From positions 20,570,777 through 20,634,776 of the forward strand of contig NC_060896.1 of the NCBI RefSeq assembly GCF_014805685.1: 64,000 bases of DNA, read 5' to 3'. The notes under the pieces are model-generated. The model did not search any database and was not told the origin of the DNA. It was given only the letters and a program-made list of their open reading frames with translations. Source of the stretch: Silurus meridionalis. Taxonomy: Eukaryota > Chordata > Actinopteri > Siluriformes > Siluridae. The translations under genes were made by a program, and so were the position numbers. This document shows, piece after piece, positions 44,889-56,399 of the stretch; positions within the stretch are counted from its first letter, which is position 1; each line of letters begins with the position of its first letter.

Positions 44889-45123
44889 GGGATGGTCCCC
44901 TGGTGGTCTAGTGGTTAAGATGCAGCGCTCTCACCGCTGCGACCCGGGTTCGATTCCCGGCCAGGGAACCATCCCCAGCCACTCTCAGTGCCGGTCCCAA
45001 GCCCGGATAAATTGGGGAGGGTTGCATTAGGAAGGGCATCCAGCGTAAAAACATGTGCCAAATCAAAAACTGCGGAGGATCCACTGTGGCGACCCCTAAC
45101 GGGAGAAGCCGAAAGAAAGTTTA
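44889..45123 (+). mobile_element. tRNA-Glu-derived SINE with perfect 23-bp target duplication
   Basis: The head 44896-44968 is strikingly like tRNA-Glu(CTC). It has the A box TGGTCTAGTGGTTAAGATG, an anticodon region CGCTCTCACCGC and the B box GGGTTCGATTCCC. The body contains GGTCCCAAGCCCGGATAAAT and GAAGGGCATCCAGCG and ends GTGGCGACCCCTAACGGGAG with an AAGCCGAAAGAAAG tail. Identical 23-bp duplications lie at 44866-44888 and 45124-45146. The intact duplications and head argue for a recent insertion. The body type is familiar from teleost genomes; I cannot give its exact name. Confidence 0.9.
44896..44968 (+). tRNA. tRNA-Glu-like SINE head (probably not a functional tRNA gene)
   Basis: Acceptor-like CCCTGG pairs with CCAGGG, the anticodon would be CTC, and both internal pol III promoter boxes are intact. 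One extra C in the 5' acceptor strand, the absence of a T-run terminator right after it and the SINE body downstream argue that it serves as a SINE promoter. Confidence 0.45.
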
Positions 45124-45146
45124 AGTATTGATTCCTTAACCACCAT

Positions 45147-46169
45147 AAAAAAAAATTATATAAAGTTAATAAATACTAATAACAACAGACTGTAGATATA
45201 ATAATAACACTCATATCAGATAAAGAACTTTCTAATGTTGATTTTGTATATATACTAAAATGGGGGGAAAATGAAAAAAAAAGACTAGAACTTGTTCATT
45301 TATTTAACTCTAAAAACAATTTAATTCTGTTTAGGGAGACAATGGATCTTGAGCACATTAGACACAAAGCAGGTCAATATTGTAGCAGGGCAGAACTCTC
45401 TTAATATTACCGCCATTAGAATAACCATCATAGATGATGCAGACAGCAGCACTACAGCACATTGAGAATTGTGTGTTTCGCTTATGTTGCACTTGCACTT
45501 TCCTTTTATTATGGTTCATATCCTAGCTCCATCCATGTCAACTAACTTTATAATCCCTCACACATCCTTATGACCTGTGCCCATCTTGAGGTTAGCAATT
45601 GATTATTCTGTTAATTTAAATAAAAAAATATTTCTTTGTGTTTCCTATGTTTCTTAAAAAGTATTACACTCTTTGCCTTATGTCTCATTTATCACCAAGC
45701 CTTATATTTCTGTGTTTTTATTGCAGTTTTCTGTAACTTCTGACCATGTGTCTGACCTTGGTCTTGATCTTGGAACAGTTTAATAAATTGGATTTTTTTA
45801 TCTAATTGAACAGATTGGATTTGGATCTCATAGTATAGCTACCATAATCGGTATATAATAACAACTAAAAATACACATATTAGCTGTCAAGTTCTACCTC
45901 CAGAAAGCTAAAGATGCAAAAATAGAGAGAAATCCTGAGGCTGTAGTTAAGTTATTGTCAAGTCCAAAAGCAGGATTAGCTGAGGCTGACTCTCAATTAA
46001 CTCACAATTTAAATCATGGAGTTACTTTAACATTAGCATTAGGTTCTGTCTCAGATGCACCTCCCGTAGTTATGTATTTTTATATGTATCTAGCCAGAAG
46101 TGTCTGGATGTTCAATGCAAAGAACACAGACAAGCTGCAACCACTTGCACCTAACACCATTTCCAAAAC
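45147..46169. other. no gene recognised; AT-rich spacer
   Basis: No similarity recognised. A 101-aa frame at 45955-46260 runs into the repeat below and has no motif. Confidence 0.4.
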
Positions 46170-46480
46170 CCACCCTCAAACACATGCACAAATATTACTT
46201 CTCAGGGTCTCAGGGTCCTGGTTTTATCCTGAGCTCAGATGTTTCATTTCTGCATTTTAGTTTCTTCGGTTTTCTTCAAGCCTCCAAAACATGCTGGTAG
46301 GTGGATTGGCCTCTCTAAATTGCCTGTAAGTGGAAATGAGTGTGTGGATATATGTGCGTATGTGTCTCTGTGATGGACTGGTATCCAATCTGCCTTGCAC
46401 CCAGGGTTCTCGGGATAGGCTTCAGATCGACTGCGACTCTGACCAGGATGAAGCACTTACAGAAAATGAATTGAAAATGT
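46170..46480 (+). repeat. dispersed teleost repeat (GATAGGCTTCAGATC type)
   Basis: The order GGTCCTGGTTTTATCCTGAG, CAAAACATGCTGGTAGGTGG, CTAAATTGCC, GAATGAGTGTGTG, GATGGACTGG, CCAGGGTTCTCGGGATAGGC and CTGACCAGGATGAAGC is that of a very common fish interspersed repeat that normally ends in GAAT repeats. Class (SINE or LINE tail) uncertain. Confidence 0.65.
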
Positions 46481-47031
46481 TTCCAGTGGTTTCCAGCCAT
46501 ATAATGCTATGACTATAAATCTACTCAGGTATGGTAGGCTTTTTCTCCACCTATGCTGTATAATCCATTCAAATATTGTGCTGTCATATCTAGCTAGCAT
46601 GCACTAGTCTGTGTATTTTTTGCCTGGTGAATTTGTGGTAGCTTTTGCACCTGTCATAAATATTGTGTGGTTTTTGTGTGCTGCTGGTAAAACAAGACAT
46701 TAGAAAATGCATAAAAGCAAAAAAAAAAAAGAGCAAAACATTTTTTTTATAAATGCAGCATCGAGTGTCAAATTATCATATATCATGTGATCCAGATTCT
46801 AAAATGAATTGTAAAATGCCTTCATTGCTTCTGAACTGTCTGGGACCTGTTATTCGTATAATATTTCACTACTCCATGCAGCCATGTTTGATTCATAGAT
46901 AATAATCTTCACTGTCTAACACCTGTCTTTTTTTCTGTTTTATATATATTCATAAACTAAATGGATGATGAAAGACATGGAGAAGGAAAAGACAATAGGC
47001 AAACTGTAATACAAGTGTTTGTCTATGTGTC

Positions 47032-47033
<2 letters not shown>
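46481..47033. other. no gene recognised; AT-rich spacer
   Basis: Nothing recognised. Confidence 0.45.

Positions 47034-47072
<39 letters not shown>
47034..47072. repeat. (GT)n microsatellite
   Basis: About 19 GT units. Confidence 0.96.
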
Positions 47073-47073
<1 letters not shown>

Positions 47074-47259
47074 ACACTACTCTAAGCTACAAGTAGGAAA
47101 ACCAGATTGTACTTTGAATTGCATATAAGATAGACAGCAGAAGCACAAGAGGGATAAAGGTGTTTATCAATCTATACATCTGCATCACAAAGATACACCT
47201 AGAACACCTAGCTAGAAACACCTCATATGTCACTTCATATGTCATACATTTACGGAAAG

Positions 47260-47316
<57 letters not shown>
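47260..47316. repeat. (GA)n microsatellite
   Basis: About 24 GA units, then GAAA/GAAGAA-like sequence. Confidence 0.96.
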
Positions 47317-47317
<1 letters not shown>

Positions 47318-47426
47318 GAAAGAAGAAGAATGGCTTAAAGTATGTGGACACACCACCCTCAAGTCTTGTATGGCTTTAAACTTACTTCAAATAAATACAA
47401 ACACAGATCAAGCATAACTTTAAAGC

Positions 47427-47775
47427 CACTGTTCAGGCAAAACATTCTGACCACCTGCCTAATATTGTGTTGGTCCCCCTTTTGCTACCAAAACAGTCCT
47501 GACCCATTGAGCATTAACAGCATTAATTTTTAATGCTGACCACTGCAGACCAGGAACACCCCGCAAGAGCTGCAGTTTTGGAGATGCTCTGACTCAGTCA
47601 CCTAGCCATAACAATTAGCCCTTATCAAACTCACTCAAATCCTTACACTTGGCTAACATTAACTTTGAGGACAAAATGTTCACTTGCTGCCTAATCAAGC
47701 CCACCCACTAACAGATGCCATGATGAAGAGATAATCAGTTTTTTTCACTTTACCAGTCATAATGTTATAATCTGC
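47427..47775 (-). mobile_element. Tc1-like deletion derivative (MITE)
   Basis: Left terminus CACTGTTCAGGCAAAACATT and right part TCATAATGTTATAATCTG are the ends of the Tc1-like family seen at 3744, 23391 and 38470. The block CACTGCAGACCAGGAACACC with CGCAAGAGCTGCAGTTTTGG, and TTGAGGACAAAATGTTCAC, are its 5' transposase/UTR part read antisense. Most of the gene is deleted. Confidence 0.75.
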
Positions 47776-47840
47776 ACACTGCAATCATATACAGCCATTC
47801 GCACAAGTATATTGGTTTTAGCAATGTCAGGTAAAACATT

Positions 47841-49310
47841 ATATAATTTTTAAATCATGGCTGACTCATTTGCGATTTGCTAACAAGCTGACATTGGCTA
47901 ATGGTTAATCAAAGTTAATCAATTACTGTGCAAAGATTTTAGGCAGCAGTACAATTTTTCTGTAAAAGGAGAATGATTTCAAAAATGAAAATAGAAAGTA
48001 AATATACAGAAGGAAAATCCTAGTTAAATAAATATTTGGTGTGGCCGCACTTTGATTTTTAATTCCAACTATTACACACTTAATAGACTTGCACAATGTC
48101 AGATGTTGCATGATTAGAATCAGGTGTACAATTGACTAGTTATACCAAGCAGGTGCTAATCATCATCAATTTCATATGTAGTCTGAAACAGCTGAAATAG
48201 AAAAGGTTGTTTAAAAATCTTAAAACATGGTAAGAAGTCATACACCATAGCAAGACTAAGTACAGCAAGATGTTGCTACTACATCAGCAAGGTCTTTCCC
48301 AGGAAAAGAAAGCAGATTAGAGTTTCAAGATGTGCTGGTCAAGCTATTTTGAAAAAGCTCAAAAAACGGGTAAGGATTGAGGATCGTTGATGTAGTGGTC
48401 AGCCAAGGAAACTTAACTCAACATATGAAAGACACATCATGCTTACTTTCTTTTGACATTGGAAGATGTCCAGTGTGCCTTCAACAAAGGACTGGCAAAA
48501 CCAGTGTGACCCCATTTACTGTCTGGTAAGCTTGGCCTGAAGTGGTCTTGATGGAAGAATTGTGGCTAAAACACCATATAATTTTTAAATCATGGCTGAC
48601 TCATTTGCGATTTGCTAACAAGCTGACATTGGCTAATGGTTAATCAAAGTTAATCAATTACTGTGCAAAGATTTTAGGCAGCAGTACAATTTTTCTGTAA
48701 AAGGAGAATGATTTCAAAATGAAAATAGAAAGTAAATATACAGAAGGAAAATCCTAGTTAAATAAATATTTGGTGTGGCCGCACTTTGATTTTTAATTCC
48801 AACTATTACACACTTAATAGACTTGCACAATGTCAGATGTTGCATGATTAGAATCAGGTGTACAATTGACTAGTTATACCAAGCAGGTGCTAATCATCAT
48901 CAATTTCATATGTAGTCTGAAACAGCTGAAATAGAAAAGGTTGTTTAAAAATCTTAAAACATGGTAAGAAGTCATACACCATAGCAAGACTAAGTACAGC
49001 AAGATGTTGCTACTACATCAGCAAGGTCTTTCCCAGGAAAAGAAAGCAGATTAGAGTTTCAAGATGTGCTGGTCAAGCTATTTTGAAAAAGCTCAAAAAA
49101 CGGGTAAGGATTGAGGATCGTTGATGTAGTGGTCAGCCAAGGAAACTTAACTCAACATATGAAAGACACATCATGCTTACTTTCTTTTGACATTGGAAGA
49201 TGTCCAGTGTGCCTTCAACAAAGGACTGGCAAAACCAGTGTGACCCCCATTTACTGTCTGGTAAGCTTGGCCTGAAGTGGTCTTGATGGAAGAATTGTGG
49301 CTAAAACACC
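47841..49310. repeat. 735-bp tandem duplication (two copies)
   Basis: 47841-48575 is repeated at 48576-49310 at a constant offset of 735 bp. I see only two single-base length differences (an A in the run near 47975 and a C in a CCCC run near 49245), which cancel. The junction shares a short ATA/CATA, suggesting microhomology. The unit covers about 90 bp of flank plus the first part of a Tc1-like element. Confidence 0.93.
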
Positions 49311-50190
49311 ATACCTCTAGTGTGGAAACAAGGCTGTGGATGAAAACATTGGAACTGCAATGTAAAAGAAAATAGCAGCAAGTGCTCTGGATTGGTACGT
49401 CAAAATATGAAATATTTGGTTTTAGTAAAAACAAGTTTTTTTACTAAAGGGGTAAAGAGCAGTACAATAATGAGTGTCTGCAGGCAACAGTAAAGCATGG
49501 TGGAGGTTTACTGCAAGTTTGGGGCTGCATTTCTTCAAATAGAAAAAGTCCTCAATGCTGAGAATTATAGGCAGATACTTATCAATAATGCAATACTGTC
49601 ACGAATCAACAGGCAATGGAAACTGGGAGTAAAACAAAGTTTAGTTTTATTTATCTGAAAGGGTCAAATAAAGGAAACAAAAAAAGTGCAGGAAAAAAGG
49701 AACTTAACTGAAGCGGGCGTAAGGAGGAGCACAGGGAAGCACAGGAGCAGTAAGAAGTCCGGGTGATCTAGGGTAAGAGTATGGTAGATTGGACCACGAG
49801 TGGAGGGAGAAAGAGCTCTGGGACTGATTAAGGGAAAACAGGTGTGGGAGATTAATAGGAGGGAAAGGCTGAGCGAGAGTGCTGAGAGTTTAGGGGGCGT
49901 GGCTGGTGTTTCTTTGACAAATATCATCAGGTAGGTGCCTGATTTTCCCCAGATTTACTGTGCAGTCGGACAACAAGTCCAAATATACAGCCAAAGCCAC
50001 TGAGCACTATCTTCAGCATAGAGAAGAACAAGGAGTCCTGGAATTAATACTTTTTGGCCCCACGGAGTACTGATATAAACATCATTAAATCTGTCTGCTA
50101 TTAAACAAAAAGACAGAAGAATTGTAGGCAGCCTTTATCCACAGAAGATCTGTGGTTAGTTTTCTAAGATGTTTGGGACAACCTTCTTGT
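48965..50190 (+). pseudogene. Tc1-like transposase relic (split)
   Basis: Second, outer copy of the 5' half: RSHTIARLS near 48968, AAGGTCTTTCCCAGG, GGTAAGGATTGAGGATCGTT, CAGCCAAGGAAACTTAAC and GACACATCATGCTTACTT (HIMLTS-like). After the duplication: AACAAGGCTGTGG, AGCAAGTGCTCTGGATTGG (LWT.E region), GTAAAGCATGGTGGAGG (VKHGGG) and GGGGCTGCATTTCTTC. Beyond the insertion come CGGACAACAAGTCCAAATAT (second D region) and CAAGGAGTCCTGGAATTAAT. No frame stays open. Extra 5' half at 48230-48575. Confidence 0.75.
49597..49919. mobile_element. LTR-like element (TG...CA) inserted in the Tc1
   Basis: 323 bp beginning TGTCACG and ending TTTGACA (TGTCA/TGACA ends), flanked by AATAC (49592-49596) and AATAT (49920-49924). 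The interrupted Tc1 reads continuously as GCAATAC|CATCAGG across it, so the boundaries are firm. Like 27377-27812, this fits a solo LTR or short LTR-bounded element. The interior is purine-rich with AGGTGTGGGAGATTAATAGG. No protein. Confidence 0.78.
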
Positions 50191-50220
50191 GCAGAACATG
50201 AAAATTTTAAAAAAGGAGGT

Positions 50221-51469
50221 GGAGGGACCAAAAACAGTAAAGGAAAAAAAAATTGGCTTTGAACTGACTTCCTTCTTCAGTCTAGTTTATTTTTTTGTAC
50301 ACGATTTCACTCGTTAATCCATGATAAGATGCTGTTTTGAACATGTTCAGAATTTTCTGCCAGTTTCCATGGTGTCACTGAGGTGTGTGTTTCTATGGTG
50401 ATAAGGCTGCAGTAATTCGAGTGTTTGTCCAGTCTATTTGTTGGACGACCTCAATCAGTATCTCATTATGAGTGTGATGCTGTCCTTATCATTTTGTCAC
50501 AAACATCCAATCATCAAAATAATAATGTGAGATGACATACATAACTAAGGATATTATGCATAATAGAAAAGAAATACAATTTAAAAACTTTTTAAAATCC
50601 ATTTTAATATTATTAGTTAAGTTTGTAGGAAGACAAATACACACAGTATGGGTGCAATTAAATGGAAACCAGACCTTCAAACCCTTCAAGATGCAATAGT
50701 TCAAAATAATATAATTATATGCAGTAGCATTAGGATTTCCTTTCACTGGATCTAAGAAGCTCAAATATGTTCCAGCCTGGCATGGCTTTTTGCATTGAAC
50801 AAGGTTTCTAGCAACATGGTTGGCAAAGGTTTAAGTGGAAGAAGTGGCCAACACAGAGCCCTCAAACTATGGTATCCATATAATCTTTCTTTTTTTTTTT
50901 TTTTTTTTTACAGAATACATGTCAAATATCTAGAGGTGGGTTGTGTCAGTAGTGATACAGGGCATCATTTCTTTCTAGTCCAGACTGTTTGTTAAAAATG
51001 CCTTTTATTGAAAGTCAAGCTATTACACTACACTTCAAAAATTGAACACAGTGCTACACTTGGTGGGACTAAATTATTTAATTCAGCTTTGGCATACTAT
51101 AGATTTCGACTGAAAAAGCACTTCAGAAACACACTACCGGGTGTAATGAGCAAGAACAATGCAGATTGCATTGCTGATCAATAATTTAATTTTATTTATT
51201 TATTTTTCAGAATGGCTTAGGAAACAATCAGAAATGTATAGCTGAAGCAAACTCTTTCAAATCCAAGTGCATATTAAAGGGACAACAAATTACAGATACA
51301 TACGATAGATTAAACAAATAAAAAAGATGTAAAGCATGTAAAGGTGAATGTATTAAATGTGTTTATAATTGTAGCATGATTTATTACTATATGAGAGAAA
51401 AAGATTATGCTTATCTTGTACTGTGTGTGCATATGTGTGTGTATGTGTGTGTGTCAGTATATTTGCAGA
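50221..51469. other. no gene recognised; AT-rich spacer
   Basis: T-run at about 50890-50908. No recognised similarity on either strand. Confidence 0.42.
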
Positions 51470-51610
51470 AAATAAGAACTAATTTTTATGAGGTTTCAAT
51501 CTGTTCATTAGCACCAAATGGCACTTAGACTAATGCAAATAGCTCAGAGTGAGAGCAGAAAATGACTGAAATTAACCTTTAAGTTCTATCTGGTCATTAT
51601 GAATTAATTT
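51470..51610. promoter_or_regulatory. candidate conserved non-coding element with octamer motif
   Basis: Contains an octamer ATGCAAAT (about 51534-51541) near ACCAAATGGCAC and AATTAACC, followed by GAATTAATTTAAATTAATTT. Non-repetitive and non-coding. The pattern is suggestive of POU/homeodomain binding, not more. Confidence 0.25.
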
Positions 51611-51699
51611 AAATTAATTTAAAAAAAAGTATGAACTTGCAGCAAAATAATTCGCATATGCAACTATATGTCCTTCTGTAAAATTTTTCATTAATGACT

Positions 51700-52358
51700 G
51701 TGATGAATACTTGTGCGTACAATATATTTACTTCTCATTGCGTGCCGTTTTCAACCCATCAATTATTTCCTGTCTTTGCATGGCTTTTTTTCAACCGATT
51801 AATATATGTATTAATATATTCAATAAATTTGCGTTAACACTAATTTTAACGGCACAAAGTGCAGTGTACAATTTTTGTTTGACTTTTTTTATATGAAAAA
51901 TATAAATAAATATATATTAAAGAGGCGAAATTAAAACCTTCAACACACCACACGTTTATTCGCGACGTCTTAACTTTATTTAGATATAAAAAAATAAATA
52001 AACTACTAAAATATTTTTTCTATCAGTAAACTGTGTGGAAACATAGCAAAGGTTCCTTTTGATGTCCTTATGATTTATATCATTTAAAACATTATAATCA
52101 CTTTAAAACATTTACAAGAATATTTTGTCTTCATGCTCTATGTTGAGTTTGGTTTCACTAATAATAAACATACATTTGCATAAACCATCAATATTTGCCC
52201 ATGCCCATGTTGATTAAAGTATTAAAAACTTGAAAAATATTAATTTAAGGTAAATTTAGAAAATATCAAAATGTGCGATTCAATTGTAATAAATAGTCAA
52301 TTAACTAATGACAATCGTGTGATTTAATCAGGATTAAATATTATAATCAATGGACAGC
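51700..52358. mobile_element. possible hAT-like repeat ending GGACAGCACTA
   Basis: The right end (GATTAAATATTATAATCAATGGACAGCACTA) and the internal GCGTTAACACTAATTTTAACGG resemble a common fish hAT-type repeat with GGGCTGTCAA-like ends and GATTAA motifs. The left end is not identifiable, so limits are approximate. Confidence 0.35.
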
Positions 52359-52432
52359 ACTAATATAAATATGACGTGAGGTCCAGTTACCAGCATGACA
52401 CTAAAACAGATTGTAGTAATGGGTACATGTCA
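52359..52432. mobile_element. fragment of the hAT element seen at 26612-27268
   Basis: GACGTGAGGTCCAGTTACC and CAGCATGACACTAAAACAG are the inverse of 26710-26760. About 70 bp, no ends. Confidence 0.7.
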
Positions 52433-52479
52433 AAGTCCAAACTTGTTTTTCTTTAACTTTGAGTTAAGTGTAGCTTTAA

Positions 52480-52720
52480 GTGTAGCCTGTACTTCTACAT
52501 ATGTGAAGTATGTGTGTATTTTTGCCATCCCTGCCAGCTTCCAGCACCAAAGCACTCCCAGATGATCACAATATCTCCCCATGCTTGACATTTGCTCTAC
52601 ACCACACAAATTTTCTTTTCTTTCACCCATTTAATTGTTTCTTTGGCTAGTCAAAGATATTTTTTTCCTATGAAACTCTGGGAGACCAGCATCCTGTTAC
52701 CTCTTTAATGCTGAAACTGA
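52480..52720 (-). mobile_element. Tc1-like transposon fragment
   Basis: CCAGCTTCCAGCACCAAAGC, ACTCCCAGATGATCACAATA and CTCCCCATGCTTGAC are the antisense of a Tc1 transposase TVKHGGG-region. Strongly diverged. What lies between 52720 and 53594 is not recognised. Confidence 0.5.
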
Positions 52721-53594
52721 AACCGGACATGGGAATTGTTTCTTAAAGTAGATACTCTGGTCTATTTTGCTCCTTTAAATTTTGTGCATTGGGGCCTCCA
52801 ACTTCTTTCAATCGTGGTTTTGGCTGATTTGTACTTTTCTATAAAAAGATTAACATACACCTCTCTGTATGATATCTTTAAAATTTCATGGGAATTTCTT
52901 TCATGGAATGGCCTTTATTTCTCAAAACAGCAGACTGATGATATTCTGTAAAAAAGCTTGTTCTCTCTAGCCATTTTTAGACCATAATTTAACTCACAAA
53001 TTCTGACATTCCAGATACTCAAGTAGGCCAAAAAAGACATGCATTATTGCTTTTTTAAAGAGCACAATGATTTTTAGGCTATGCTATTTTAATGGCACAA
53101 GAGTTTTAGAATGATGGATTAGGCTTTTAATGTGATATATGATTAGGTAACACAAAGTATCATTGAAACATATGAGTGCTGAAAATGCCTATGTACATTT
53201 AGTTGCCAACATTATTAGAAGCTGTGTATACCTGCCCATTGTGGTTGTATCTATGCAGCAAAGAAGAATAAAAAAGATTCTGAGACAGTTATTTTTTTCT
53301 ATTTAATAATTAATTATTGTGGCATGGTTATTGTAGCTAGAGAAGTTGATTTGAAACTGCTAATATACTGGAATTTTTGGTAGGCCTGAGGGGGATGGCC
53401 GAAGCCATCATGGAAAAACAGAAAAGGAGATCATCTTATTTGTCTACAAAGTGTTTCACCATGCAGACCCTCTGCTACTTCTTTGTATTGTGCACCATTC
53501 AACTCGACAGAGTGTGTGCAACTACCAAGCGAACAGTAGTTGCTAAAATAATCTTTTCCATGGTCACAGAGATGATATATGGTTCTCTAGTCTG
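52721..53594. other. no gene recognised
   Basis: Moderately AT-rich. Possibly more of the old Tc1 to the left, but I cannot align it. The 71- and 72-aa frames have no recognised product. Confidence 0.35.
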
Positions 53595-53740
53595 ATCTTT
53601 GAGGTCAAAATGAATAGAACCTCTTGTTCTTTATCTCCATGATTTTATGCATTGCACCGCTGTCACAAGATTACCTTGTTAGATATAATTGCAAAAATGG
53701 GAACATGTACAGGCGTTTCTGGTAATTTTAAAGATAAATA
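53595..53740. mobile_element. MITE end, Tc1-like family with ATGATTTTATGCATTGCAC
   Basis: The block ATGATTTTATGCATTGCACC, GCTGTCACAAGATTACC, TTAGATATAATTGCA and ACAGGCGTTTCTGGTAA parallels the end of a fish Tc1-like element that runs ...ATTGGCTGATTAGATAAT...ACAGGTGTTCCTAATAAAG. Only this end is recognised. Confidence 0.5.
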
Positions 53741-55363
53741 AAGATATTCCATTAAAATTCACCTGTTTCCTGGATCAAAAATCATTTACAACAATGTCTA
53801 AAGAATATTGTATATTGCAGAGATGTTGAAAATGACTTGTCCTTTTAAATTATCCCAATATGAGCTCACTTACCACCAGGAGGCTCACTGACCATAAAGA
53901 ACACATCTGGTTTGTGATATTGTTTGTACAGATTAGCAGTTTTATTCATTTATTTCAAGTTGCTTACCACTGAGATGAGAAGCATAGTTGGTGGACTCGA
54001 ACACACAGGTCTTTCTCATGAGCACAGCAGTAGCTCTTGGGAACTTTGAATTTATAATCTTTCTTTACTGACAGTATTGGTAACAATGCAACACTACAGT
54101 ATTGGTGAAGAATATTTAATACACAGTGATGGTGATTAATTAGGAGTGTCTTCATTGGGTGTTGGGTCACTTCCTTTCACAGTTCTTTTCTTATTTTAAT
54201 TAAGTGAGGAAATCATTGGACCTGAAAAGAAACCAATCTCACATCAGCATTGTCAGTGATATTTAAAACATTTAACGCATGACCACATCAGGTTTGATTC
54301 ATACAGTGCTTTTTGCCCCCGCTTACTAATTTTCACGCACTAGCGTCACTCATAAAATTACATAATCTTATTGTACATTTTCCTTTTTCACTATGTTAGT
54401 ATTTATACAGTACATTACATGTATGTTAACCTACAGAAGAAAAATAATAAACTATCTGTATCAGTCTACACTCTCAATCAGTTTAAAAAAAAAAAAATTG
54501 AAAACATTCACTTCTCCTAAATAGTTGCTTCCAAAAGTTGAAAAAAATTGCCTTATTTGGAAAATGTCAGATAGTAGGAATGTTGAGAATAAATAATATA
54601 ATTCACTGATTTACACTATATTGCTCATCACTGATTAACAATGATCCTTTGCTCATATAATAATATTCAAATATAATTTCCGTTATGATGTAGTTTGTTT
54701 GCACAGGTGAGACCACGCTAATCATACTAGGGTCTAAGACTCTCTTGTCATTGTGCATTACATTGCTAATCGATCTTTTGCAGAGTTCAAGTGATTCAAC
54801 TCAAATGCAGGAAGTAAACCAAATAGACTGCAAGTTATAGGTCATATGCAGTGTCCTTCCCAAACTGCTACACAACAATTGGCAAAATGAGTTCCAGAAG
54901 ACACATTTGGAGACCTAGAATTACAATGTATTTTGTATAATGGGCCAAAGAACACAGAGAGACAATAACAAAATAATAGGAACAAGACCCCAAGCTAACC
55001 CAGTAGATATCACTGTGAATCTGTCTAACATAACACTAGCCCTCAATTATCAACCAGTTTGTGCACATCTCCACCTCCTTCGTTCGAGCATAATGGACTG
55101 TCTACTGACGTAGATGCATCCTGTTCTAAGTGCATGTTATCTGACTCATGGTATGTAACTATGTAAAGATTGTTATTTTTAAGCCTTCTTTAACATTTTG
55201 TAATTGCCCTGTTTGTGGTCTTTCTGTTAACTATTACGACCACCATTGTAGTTCCTTGCTATTGTTATTTTCTACTTGTTTCTGTAGCATATTGCTACGC
55301 CTGCGTATAAGCCATTGCATATTAAAAATGCATTTAAATGTGATTCTAATGTGACGTGAGTAA
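53741..55363. other. no gene recognised; AT-rich spacer
   Basis: No recognised coding, RNA or transposon features. Short open frames on both strands lack motifs. Confidence 0.42.
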
Positions 55364-55965
55364 ATATCTGGATCTCACAAAAGTAAGTACACCCCTCACA
55401 TTTTATCAACCATTTTAAGAGACAACACTATAGAAAGGAAACTTGGATATATTTTAGAGTGGTCAATGTGCAGCTTATATAGCAGTATAGATTTACTGTC
55501 CTCTAAAATACTCAACATTGTTGATTATTGTCAAAATAGCCGAAAACAAAAGTGAATACACCCAAAGTAATAACAGCTGTATGTCATTTAACCATGCAAA
55601 GTCACATGTCCTATTCATCATGTTCATGTTTTTGTCTGCTTGACAGGATCATACATATTTGTGTATCTTGTATTAGAGCAGGTAAAATCTGGTGCTTTAA
55701 GTACAATTCTCCCATACTGACCACTGGATGTTCAACATGGCACCTCATGGCAAAGAACTCTCTGAGGATTTGAGAATTAGAATTGTTGCTCTCCACAAAG
55801 ACAGCCGTGGCTATAAGATCATTAACACCCTGAAACTGAGTAACAGTATAGTGACCAGGGTCATACAGAGGTTTCCCAAAACGGGTTTCACTCTGACAGG
55901 CCTCGCAAGGGTCAATCAAATGACAGAAAAAGCCTACTTGACTCGTATAAAAGAGCAGCAATTTA
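55364..55965 (+). mobile_element. Tc1-like transposon, 5' part only
   Basis: The left terminal region GGATCTCACAAAAGTAAGTA CACCCC is followed by ACTGTCCTCTAAAATACTCA and AAAGTGAATACACCC, the inner repeat, giving an IR/DR-like left end. The element breaks off about 55965 in the second helix-turn-helix region; no right end. Confidence 0.8.
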
Positions 55966-55979
55966 TGGAAATTGTATGA
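55737..55979 (+). pseudogene. Tc1-like transposase N-terminus, truncated
   Basis: MAPHGKELSEDLRIRIVALH opens the paired-like DNA-binding domain, followed by KIINTLKLSNSIVTRVIQRF. The linker (TGFTLTGLARVNQ) is already out of register, the frame ends at 55979, and no catalytic domain follows. The antisense 138-aa frame is a shadow. Confidence 0.85.
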
Positions 55980-56169
55980 TTTATAGTCAAGGATTACATT
56001 TGTAATCTCATGCATAATTTTTAACAAGCAGGTGGACGAAAAGTTTTTGGGGGGTTTTATTTATAGATTATTCATATATTTAATATTTTCAAAAGGGAAA
56101 AAACTTTATATGCAGCTTGACAAATGAGGCACTTTTTTAAATGTATATTAATTATAATAACAATAGTAA

Positions 56170-56170
<1 letters not shown>

Positions 56171-56217
<47 letters not shown>
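56171..56217. repeat. (TTA)n microsatellite
   Basis: About 15 TTA units. Confidence 0.96.
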
Positions 56218-56399
56218 CTTTAATACTTAAGACTTTCAGCTGCAATTAGAGTAAAAGTGGATGATTAAGTGCATGGTGCATATTGCTACTTTAATATACT
56301 GTATTATTATTTCTACATTACAAATAGATCATGTGAGAGGAACTAGACAGATACAGTTGCAGGTTTAGGCAACCTTTAGTTATACAAGTTACAGAATCA

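Larger units (their letters stand above)
47936..50220 (+). mobile_element. Tc1-like transposon (ACTGTGCAAAG...TTTTAGGCAG family), duplicated and interrupted
   Basis: The left terminus ACTGTGCAAAGATTTTAGGC occurs at about 47935 and again at about 48670 because of the tandem duplication. The interior carries a plus-strand transposase relic. An LTR-like element (49597-49919) splits the gene between GCAATAC and CATCAGG. The 3' part runs to about 50220 (GATGTTTGGGACAACCTTCT); the right terminus is gone. Confidence 0.85.

Noticed and set aside
44896..44968. Functional tRNA-Glu gene
   Set aside because: It is the head of an inserted SINE with target duplications, has an extra acceptor base, and lacks an immediate T-run terminator.
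47841..49310. Direct repeats as a CRISPR-like or satellite array
   Set aside because: Only two 735-bp units, made of transposon sequence; a simple tandem duplication in a eukaryotic genome.
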